8,298 nt of DNA from an uncultured Porphyromonadaceae bacterium (lineage in GTDB: Bacteria > Bacteroidota > Bacteroidia > Bacteroidales > Muribaculaceae). Below the pieces are notes generated by a model. That model ran no database searches and was not told the DNA's origin. It saw only the letters and a list, made by a program, of their open reading frames with translations. The stretch lies in assembly GCA_947177605.1 (NCBI GenBank), contig CAMWUX010000041.1, positions 1 to 8,298 of the forward strand. The letters run 5' to 3'. Numbering within the stretch: the first letter of the stretch is position 1; each line of letters begins with the position of its first letter. Below are positions 1 to 6,194 of this stretch, in pieces. The position numbers and the translations under genes were made by a program.

Positions 1-1028
1 CATTCAAGGCGGTCGAAAAGATCCCGCTGGCCATTATTCTGCCTCGCAAACCGGATCAGACTTATTTTGCCATTTTGCCGGTATGCGAGAATTTCACGTA
101 GCGGACCGGCAAAACTTTCATAATAATCAGGGTCGACGTCCTCTCGGCCTTGCGCGCAACTGTCGGCGATGGCCAATTCACGAGAAGAGCGGTCGATCAT
201 CCCCATATTGAAGTAATTCAGGGCTTTCCAAAAGTATAGATAGGGCAGTGCGGAATTGTCAGGAGCATTCTGCAATACATAATCTACAATATCATTGCTC
301 TCGTCATATCTTCCGAGTTCTTCCAATATCCCGATTTTCTGGTAAGTGTATTTGAATTGGTCATCTCCCAGCCGGTTGGCGCGTGCTTGTTCAAGCATAT
401 CATCGGTGATAATCAATGCCGAATCGTTCTTGCCCGCATACTGATAGTTGACGCACAATTGAAACCGGTATTCCGCCTGATTCGCGGAATCTTTGTCGAG
501 CTTCTGCAGGTGCTTGATATAGCGAATGTTGTTGTCGCAATCAAATTCTGCGCCGCCTACTCCTATCCTTGACTGAAGCAATTCGATCATACGTCGGTCG
601 GGTATATCGGGGAGTGAGATGATGGAATCGAGCAATCGCAGGGACTCTTTCCCGTTGCCGGACCAAAAGAGATAGAGGGCATAGAGATCGGCGCTCCGGA
701 GATATCTATCGTAATCGCGGTTTTTGTAATATTCCAATGAAAAGCGGATCAGGGAATCCGATACCATAGGGCTCTCACCGGCTTTATGCGCGGAAGCCGA
801 AAGGAGATAGTACCATGCTTTTAGTGAATCCTCCTCCAAATCAGCAATGTCGATGTCGCCGAGCAGGGCTGATGCGCTGTCGGGGTGAGCAAGAACCAGA
901 GGCTCAATGCCGGATAGTGATTGGGCTTGCTGATGGGAGTGCGAACATGATACTCCGACAGTTGCCACGATAAACGCGACAATGGCCGGAAGGAGCGGGT
1001 ATCGATAGATAAAATTCGGGGTGTTCAC
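1..1028 (-). CDS. TPR-repeat lipoprotein, N-terminal 342 codons (runs off left edge)
   Basis: The frame stays open from a GTG at 1028 to the window edge. This GTG overlaps the last base of the upstream synthase stop codon (TAGTG). Reading upstream in this frame, no ATG or TTG occurs before a stop, and the first internal ATG would remove the signal peptide, so GTG is the best start. Residues 1-28 look like a lipoprotein signal: one Arg, a hydrophobic core at about 12-26, then VGVSC with Cys28. Gly at -3 is a weak lipobox. The segment around 46-101 (HPDSASALL ... SDSLIRFSLEYY) resembles the opening of Bacteroides TPR proteins, some of which continue into a membrane helix and a DNA-binding or signalling tail. 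TPR-like helix pairs lie at about 112-137, 186-215, 226-255 and 260-291. The role is unknown; TPRs suggest protein binding at the envelope. The C-terminus is outside the window. Its G+C looks lower than that of its neighbours. Confidence 0.8.
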   Translation of the reverse strand, partial: MNTPNFIYRYPLLPAIVAFIVATVGVSCSHSHQQAQSLSGIEPLVLAHPDSASALLGDIDIADLEEDSLKAWYYLLSASAHKAGESPMVSDSLIRFSLEYYKNRDYDRYLRSADLYALYLFWSGNGKESLRLLDSIISLPDIPDRRMIELLQSRIGVGGAEFDCDNNIRYIKHLQKLDKDSANQAEYRFQLCVNYQYAGKNDSALIITDDMLEQARANRLGDDQFKYTYQKIGILEELGRYDESNDIVDYVLQNAPDNSALPYLYFWKALNYFNMGMIDRSSRELAIADSCAQGREDVDPDYYESFAGPLREILAYRQNGKISLIRFARQNNGQRDLFDRLE

Positions 1029-2002
1029 TACTTGTCGCGGCGGATGACGTAGGGGAAGAGTGCTTTGAGGCTTTCGAGGGCTTCGGTCTGCTCAAAGCCT
1101 TCGAGGCACTCAAGTGCCTGACGCTCGAATCGCTCCATGGTCTGATAGGCGTATTCGATGCCGCCGTTGGCTTTGGCAAATTCGATGAGGGTGTGGATCT
1201 CGTCGGTGCTGAGTGTGCCTTGTGCAGCAAGCTGCCGCATCTCCTCTACGCGGTCGGCTTTGTCCTGAGAGAGTGCGTAGAGCAGGGGGAGTGTGATCTT
1301 GCCTTCGCGCAGGTCGTTGCCGGTGGGCTTGCCAATCTTGGGATCGGCGTAGTAGTCGAAGATGTCGTCACGAATCTGGAATGAGAGGCCGAGGAGTTCG
1401 GCAAAGCGACAGAGCCGGTCTACGCGCTCGTCGTCGATGTCGGCGGCGTAAGCGCCCATCTTTACGCAGGATACGAAGAGCGATGCTGTCTTACGCGAGA
1501 TGATCTGAAAGTATGCGCGCTCGTCGAGTATGTGGTTGCGGGCATTGTAGATCTGATCGACTTCGCCCACGGATAGGAGTTTGCCGAGGGATCCGAGGGT
1601 GGCCACGATGCGCGGGTCGCCGGTGTCGGTGGCCTGCAGTAGGGCATTGCTGACGAAGAAGTCGCCTATCAGCACGGCCATGTGATTGCCCCAAAGATTA
1701 TTGATTGTGGGCTGTGAGCGACGCATCTGGGAGTCGTCGACTACGTCGTCGTGGATGAGGGAGGCGTTGTGGAGCATCTCTACGGAAGCTCCAGCAGCGA
1801 TGGCCTTGTCGGTGACGGGGCCGAAGAGGCGGGCTGTGAGTATGACGAGCATCGGGCGGAGCATCTTGCCCTTGGACTTCATGTAGCCGCGGATCACGGT
1901 GTTCATAAGTTCGTTGGACGAAGTGAGCGACTCATCGATGCGGTCGGTGAGGCGCTTCATGTCGGCTTTGATCGAATGCTGGATTTTCTCGATGCTACTC
2001 AT
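1028..2002 (-). CDS. Long-chain (E)-polyprenyl diphosphate synthase (octaprenyl/solanesyl type)
   Basis: This 324-residue enzyme condenses isopentenyl diphosphate onto an allylic primer to make a long all-trans prenyl diphosphate, normally for the quinone side chain. It has the full set of trans-prenyltransferase motifs: GKMLRP (about 45-50) for isopentenyl diphosphate binding, the first Asp-rich motif DDVVD (85-89) followed by MRR (93-95), KT at 171-172, Gln209, the second Asp-rich motif DDIFD (212-216), and GKPTGND (224-230). The residues at -4 and -5 before the first Asp motif are Ser81 and Ala80. Both are small, which in this family fits a long product and not farnesyl diphosphate. I chose the ATG at 2002: it begins MSSIEKI, like relatives, and an upstream in-frame TTG at 2032 lies inside a promoter -7 box. 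Its stop overlaps the GTG of the following TPR lipoprotein, so the two are probably cotranscribed. Exact chain length cannot be read from sequence. Confidence 0.94.
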   Translation of the reverse strand: MSSIEKIQHSIKADMKRLTDRIDESLTSSNELMNTVIRGYMKSKGKMLRPMLVILTARLFGPVTDKAIAAGASVEMLHNASLIHDDVVDDSQMRRSQPTINNLWGNHMAVLIGDFFVSNALLQATDTGDPRIVATLGSLGKLLSVGEVDQIYNARNHILDERAYFQIISRKTASLFVSCVKMGAYAADIDDERVDRLCRFAELLGLSFQIRDDIFDYYADPKIGKPTGNDLREGKITLPLLYALSQDKADRVEEMRQLAAQGTLSTDEIHTLIEFAKANGGIEYAYQTMERFERQALECLEGFEQTEALESLKALFPYVIRRDK

Positions 2003-2029
2003 TGGATAGTCGCTGACGCTAACGTACGG

Positions 2030-2037
2030 CAAAATTA
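2030..2037 (-). promoter_or_regulatory. Bacteroides-type -7 box for the synthase operon
   Basis: On the minus strand the sequence TAATTTTG matches the Bacteroidetes -7 consensus TAnnTTTG exactly. Transcription would begin near 2023-2026, giving a leader of roughly 22 bases before the ATG at 2002. I see no convincing TTTG -33 element at the expected distance upstream, so the match rests on the -7 box alone. Confidence 0.55.
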
Positions 2038-2056
2038 AGCAAAAAATCGGTATGGA

Positions 2057-2090
2057 TTGCCGACATACGACACATTTTTACTAATTTTAC
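2057..2090 (+). promoter_or_regulatory. Candidate polA promoter (-33 TTG, -7 TAATTTTA)
   Basis: TTG at 2057-2059 and TAATTTTA at 2082-2089 are separated by 22 bases. The -7 element differs from TAnnTTTG only at the last base. Transcription would start near 2093-2097, leaving a short leader before the polA ATG at 2113. The arrangement is back-to-back with the synthase promoter in the same 110-bp gap. This is inference from consensus only. Confidence 0.42.
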
Positions 2091-2112
2091 CTTCCCCACA
2101 ATACGGAATGAT

Positions 2113-4893
2113 ATGAATATCGACGAAAAACGCTTGTTTCTGCTCGACGCTTACGCGCTGATATATCGCGCTTACTATGCGCTGATACGCGCTCCGCGCA
2201 TTACCTCGAAGGGTTTCAACACTTCGGCTATCTTCGGTTTCTGCAATACGCTTGAAGAGATACTGCGCAAGGAGGCGCCGACTCATATAGCCGTGTGCTT
2301 CGATCCGCCCGGCGGCGATACGTTCCGCCACGAGATGTATCCGCTCTACAAGGCTCAGCGCGACAAGCAGCCGGAGGATATCACGCTGTCGGTGCCAGTA
2401 ATCAAGGAGATACTGGCGGCTTACCGAATACCGGTGGTGGAGGTGGCGCGCTATGAAGCCGACGATGTGATAGGCACTCTGTCGAAGATGGCGGAGGCGG
2501 AAGGATATATGACCTATATGATGACGCCCGACAAGGACTATGGCCAGCTTGTGACGGACAGGGTGGTGATGTACCGGCCTGCGCTTCGCGGCGAGGGCTT
2601 CGAGGTGCGCGGTCCGCAGCAGGTGTGTGAGCGCTACGGTATATCTTCGCCGAGTCAGGTGATAGACCTGCTGGCTCTCGAAGGTGATGCGTCGGACAAT
2701 ATACCGGGCTGTCCGGGTGTGGGCGAAAAGACGGCTTCGAAGCTGATAGCCGAATGGGGTTCGGTGGAGAATCTGCTTGCCAATACCGACCGGCTGAAGG
2801 GTGCTCTTCAGAAGAAGATCGTGGACAATGCCGAACAGATCCGTTTCTCTAAGGAGCTGGTGACGATCAAGACTGACGTGCCGCTGCCGGAGTCGCTCAC
2901 CATAGCGTCGCTGCGCCGCCGTCCGGAAGATGCGGAGGCTCTGCTGGAGATATTCCGCCGACTGGAGTTCCGTTCGTTTATAAAGAAGATGAGCAAGTCG
3001 GAGACGCCTGTGCAGGCTGAAGCCTCGCCGGCTCCTGAGCATCAGGGGATGGGCTCGCTCTTCGACTTCGACGATTCGGCTACGGACGCGGGTGGACAGG
3101 CTCTGGCGCGGTCGATCGATACCGTAGCCCATACATATACTGTAGCTTCCACTCCGGAGGCTGTGGCTGAGGCCGTGGCCGATGCGGCCAAGGCGAAGGC
3201 TGCGGGTCTGTTTCTGCTTGCGGATACGGATGCTGCTGATGCTGCCGAGGCGATGACGTCGCGTATAGTTGGCGCCGCGATAAGCACGGAGGCGCACAAG
3301 GCGGTGTATATACCTTTTGACAACGGTGGCACGGACGCTTCGCTACTGGCGCCTCTGCTCGCTACGCCTACGCTGACGGTATGTGCCTACGACATAAAGC
3401 GCTCGATGCTGCTTCTGGCCGGCGCCGGGCTTGAGATTGAAGCTCCTTACTTCGATATCGCTGTGGCTCACTATCTGCTTGAGCCGGAGGGGAAGCATAC
3501 GCCCACGATGCTGGCGCTGAAATATCTTGACTATGACCTGATACAGCCTGCCGGAAAGCAGGCGCTATCTCCTGATGCTTCGCGTGCGGCTGACTTCGCG
3601 TGCGAGCGTGCCGATACAGCTCTGCGCCTTCACTCGCTGCTCCGGGATGCTATAGACCGGGAGGGGATGACGAGCCTTCTGCGCGACATAGAGCTGCCTA
3701 TGGTGAGGGTGCTGGCTCAGATGGAATGGACCGGTGTGTGTGTAGACTCCGCCGAGCTGGCGCAACTTTCGCTACAATATACCAAGCGCCTTAACGCGAT
3801 GGAGGATGAGGTGTATGAGATGGCAGGTATGCGCTTCAATATAGCTTCTCCGATGCAGGTGGGCGACATACTCTTCGACCGTCTGCGAATCGACCCTGCC
3901 GCCAAGCGCACCAAGCGCGGCTTCTTCTCTACTACGGAGGAGATACTTGAGAAGCACCGTGCGTCGCATCCGATAGTGGATCTGATACTCAAGATACGCG
4001 CTTTGCGCAAGTTGCTCTCCACGTATATCAATCAGCTTCCGGCGATGGTGAATCCGGCTACGGGGCGCATACATACGACATACAATCAGACTGTGACCGC
4101 TACGGGGCGCATCTCGTCAACTAATCCGAATCTGCAGAACATACCTGTGCGCAGCGACGACGGCCGCGAAATCAGGCGCGCCTTCGTGCCTTCGCCCGGT
4201 AATCTGCTGCTCTCGGCCGACTACTCGCAGATAGAGCTGAGGCTGATGGCGGAGATGTCGGCCGATCCGGCTATGGTGGAGGCGTTTCATTCGGGCGCTG
4301 ACATCCACCGCGCAACGGCGGCCAAGATCTACCATGTGGCTCTCGATGATGTGACGGATACGCAGCGCCGTAATGCCAAGACGGCCAATTTCGGTATCAT
4401 CTACGGTATATCGGCTTTCGGCCTGAGCGAACGGCTTAATATACCGCGTGGAGAGGCCAAGACTCTTATCGAGGGCTATTTCGCCAATTACCCGGGTGTG
4501 AAGAGATACATAGAGCGCAGCATAGAGACGGCGCGCGAGAAGGGCTACGTGACTACGCTGATGGGACGCCGGCGTATGCTTCCGGAGATATCGTCGCGCA
4601 ACGCCGTGGTGCGCGGCTATGCCGAACGCAATGCCGTGAATGCTCCGCTCCAAGGCTCGGCCGCCGATATCATCAAGATAGCGATGGTGCGCATATTCGA
4701 CCGTATGCGCCGGCTGCAGATGAAGTCGCGGATGATAATGCAGGTACACGACGAACTGATATTCGATGTGGTGCCGGAGGAGATGGAGGCTCTTCGACTG
4801 CTTGTGGTGGAGGAGATGGCTGACGCTCATCGCGGCGTGATAGCGATGGAGGTGTCGGTGGGTACCGGTCATAACTGGCTTGAAGCACATTAA
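2113..4893 (+). CDS. polA: DNA polymerase I (5' nuclease, degenerate 3'-5' exonuclease, polymerase)
   Basis: A 926-residue family A polymerase for gap filling, RNA primer removal and excision repair. The 5' nuclease domain (about 1-290) is intact: D12, D64, EADD at 115-118, TPDKD at 138-142, and GDASDN at 191-196 followed by the GVGEKTA helix-hairpin-helix. A linker (about 295-345) is rich in Ala and acidic residues and contains QGMGSLFDF (311-319). The 3'-5' exonuclease-like domain (about 345-510) keeps the fold landmarks but not the catalytic set: aligned by eye to E. coli, D424 corresponds to Ser431, D501 to Arg499, Y497 to Phe495 and E357 probably to Asp373. The polymerase domain is intact: TGR at 664-666, motif A DYSQIELR (703-710), motif B from R752 through K756, F760 and Y764, and motif C VHDEL (878-882). 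F760 is the residue that discriminates against dideoxynucleotides. It probably heads an operon with the next two genes. Confidence 0.98.
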   Translation: MNIDEKRLFLLDAYALIYRAYYALIRAPRITSKGFNTSAIFGFCNTLEEILRKEAPTHIAVCFDPPGGDTFRHEMYPLYKAQRDKQPEDITLSVPVIKEILAAYRIPVVEVARYEADDVIGTLSKMAEAEGYMTYMMTPDKDYGQLVTDRVVMYRPALRGEGFEVRGPQQVCERYGISSPSQVIDLLALEGDASDNIPGCPGVGEKTASKLIAEWGSVENLLANTDRLKGALQKKIVDNAEQIRFSKELVTIKTDVPLPESLTIASLRRRPEDAEALLEIFRRLEFRSFIKKMSKSETPVQAEASPAPEHQGMGSLFDFDDSATDAGGQALARSIDTVAHTYTVASTPEAVAEAVADAAKAKAAGLFLLADTDAADAAEAMTSRIVGAAISTEAHKAVYIPFDNGGTDASLLAPLLATPTLTVCAYDIKRSMLLLAGAGLEIEAPYFDIAVAHYLLEPEGKHTPTMLALKYLDYDLIQPAGKQALSPDASRAADFACERADTALRLHSLLRDAIDREGMTSLLRDIELPMVRVLAQMEWTGVCVDSAELAQLSLQYTKRLNAMEDEVYEMAGMRFNIASPMQVGDILFDRLRIDPAAKRTKRGFFSTTEEILEKHRASHPIVDLILKIRALRKLLSTYINQLPAMVNPATGRIHTTYNQTVTATGRISSTNPNLQNIPVRSDDGREIRRAFVPSPGNLLLSADYSQIELRLMAEMSADPAMVEAFHSGADIHRATAAKIYHVALDDVTDTQRRNAKTANFGIIYGISAFGLSERLNIPRGEAKTLIEGYFANYPGVKRYIERSIETAREKGYVTTLMGRRRMLPEISSRNAVVRGYAERNAVNAPLQGSAADIIKIAMVRIFDRMRRLQMKSRMIMQVHDELIFDVVPEEMEALRLLVVEEMADAHRGVIAMEVSVGTGHNWLEAH

Positions 4894-4900
4894 ACTTACG

Positions 4901-6157
4901 ATGATGATGAAATCAAGAATATTACTATTGTTTGCCATACTGTCGGCTCTTATGGCGCAGGCACGGGTATACACTCCGGCTGATATTCCCAATGTGCAGG
5001 TGGAGCAGCGCAACCGCTATGTGAGCAATCCCGACGGTATACTGTCGGCATCCGCCGTGGCTGAACTCGACAGTTATCTCGACAGTGTGTGGAGTGTATC
5101 TACTGCGGAGCCTGTAGTGGTAATCGTGGACTCGATCGCTCCGGGGTATTCCGACAATACGTTTGCCAACGAGCTGTTTGATCTGTGGAAAATCGGTAAA
5201 GCAGACAAGGAGAATGGTCTGCTCGTGCTGATAGTGCGCTCGCAGCACAGGGCTGTGGCACGCACGGGACGAGGTACGTCGGCGGTGCTCCCTGACGCGC
5301 TGTGTGGCCGCATCCTTTCGGAATATGCCGTGCCACACTTCAAGGAGGAGGATTACGACGCCGGCACGATAGCTGCCACCAAGGCGATGGGCGCTGTGCT
5401 GATGGATCCGGATTCGGCAGCTGATATTGTGTCGGATCAGGAGCGAGGCAGCGGGGATGATTCGATATCGCTCTTCACCTTCGTGGTGCGTGCCTCGATA
5501 GTGGGCGGCATCGGTATTTTGCTCTGGGTGATATGGACGATAGTGGCTACGCGCCGCCGCGAGGAATTGTATCGCTATACCCGGCTGCTTGAGATACGGC
5601 CTGTGGCACTATTTCTCAGCTTCTTATGCCTCGGTATGGCTTTGCCTGCATATCTGCTGTGCGTGTATATGATGAAGCGGCTGCGCGATCACGGGCGCAA
5701 TTGCCCCAACTGCAATCATCCGATGCGTAAACTCGATGAGGAGACCGACAATCTATATCTTACTCCGGCGCAGGATGCCGAGGAGCGCCTCAATTCGGTA
5801 GACTACGATGTGTGGCTCTGCGATCAGTGCGGGGCTACGGAAGTAATACCTTACGTGAACAAGCAGAGCGCTTATACGAACTGTGCGCGGTGTGGTGCGC
5901 GCACGTGTGTGTTGGCCGAGAATCGGATACTGCGTCAGCCTACGACCACACGCGAAGGTCAAGGCGAACGCATCTACCTTTGCCACAACTGCCGTCAGCG
6001 CACGTCGGTGCCCTACAGTATAGCCAAGCTCGCCACGGCCGCCCCCGTAATCTTTATCCCCGGTGGCGGGGGTGGAGGCGGATTCGGAGGCGGTATAGGC
6101 GGTGGTGGCTTCGGTGGTGGAGGTACCTCCGGTGGCGGAGCTTCCGTGGGCTGGTGA
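4901..6157 (+). CDS. TPM-domain membrane protein with zinc ribbons and glycine-rich tail
   Basis: A 418-residue protein starting 7 bp after the polA stop. I chose the first of three tandem ATGs; an in-frame TTG at 4880 inside polA only adds non-signal residues. A signal peptide (1-21) ends in AQA. The TPM domain (formerly DUF477, about 41-168) shows NPDGILS near its start, an ENG followed by a hydrophobic strand (104-112), the ARTGRG turn, and PHFKEEDYDAG. Two membrane segments follow (about 192-216 and 234-256), separated by an Arg-rich loop. The C-terminal part has CxxC pairs at 268/271, 307/310, 328/331 and 361/364, plus Cys336, consistent with two zinc-ribbon-like modules. It ends in a Gly-rich tail closing with GGGASVGW, typical of TPM proteins. 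Some TPM domains are reported as acid phosphatases and others act in envelope or photosystem assembly; the substrate here is unknown. Cotranscription with polA is likely. Confidence 0.88.
   Translation: MMMKSRILLLFAILSALMAQARVYTPADIPNVQVEQRNRYVSNPDGILSASAVAELDSYLDSVWSVSTAEPVVVIVDSIAPGYSDNTFANELFDLWKIGKADKENGLLVLIVRSQHRAVARTGRGTSAVLPDALCGRILSEYAVPHFKEEDYDAGTIAATKAMGAVLMDPDSAADIVSDQERGSGDDSISLFTFVVRASIVGGIGILLWVIWTIVATRRREELYRYTRLLEIRPVALFLSFLCLGMALPAYLLCVYMMKRLRDHGRNCPNCNHPMRKLDEETDNLYLTPAQDAEERLNSVDYDVWLCDQCGATEVIPYVNKQSAYTNCARCGARTCVLAENRILRQPTTTREGQGERIYLCHNCRQRTSVPYSIAKLATAAPVIFIPGGGGGGGFGGGIGGGGFGGGGTSGGGASVGW
6062..6139 (+). repeat. GGN-codon repeat encoding the glycine-rich tail
   Basis: A run of GGN codons, broken only by TTC, ATA, ACC and TCC codons, encodes the Gly/Phe/Ile tail of the TPM protein. 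Glycine-rich tails of this kind are usual in TPM-domain proteins and are thought to be flexible. The DNA is an imperfect G-rich repeat that could vary in length between strains. Confidence 0.8.
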
Positions 6158-6194
6158 TGACGACTGCATTTCAAACTTCTTAAATCAAACGGAT

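Noticed and set aside
357..572. 71-codon plus-strand frame
   Set aside because: It lies antisense to the TPR lipoprotein, whose frame is continuous with clear TPR-like content.
904..1230. 108-codon minus-strand frame over the synthase/lipoprotein junction
   Set aside because: It overlaps the end of the synthase and the signal peptide of the lipoprotein in a different frame; the Ser/Pro-rich product has no family likeness.
2035..3297. 420-codon open frame antisense to the 5' part of polA
   Set aside because: It is exactly opposite a certain gene, its product is Arg/His/Leu-rich with no recognisable domain, and it results from codon bias in a G+C-rich gene.
4880..4900. TTG start extending the TPM gene into polA
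   Set aside because: The added residues do not improve the signal peptide, and three ATGs follow immediately after the polA stop.
4117..5013. 298-codon open frame antisense to the polA 3' end and the TPM gene start
   Set aside because: It spans two real genes on the other strand and has the same His/Arg-rich shadow composition with no motif.
5812..6183. 123-codon plus-strand frame with an Arg/Trp-rich product
   Set aside because: This is the shifted reading of the cysteine region and GGN repeat of the TPM gene; the Arg/Trp richness is an artefact of GGN codons.
6102..6194. N-terminal extension of the hydrolase frame
   Set aside because: It reads through the Gly-tail codons of the preceding gene out of frame; the signal peptide begins at the ATG at 6195.
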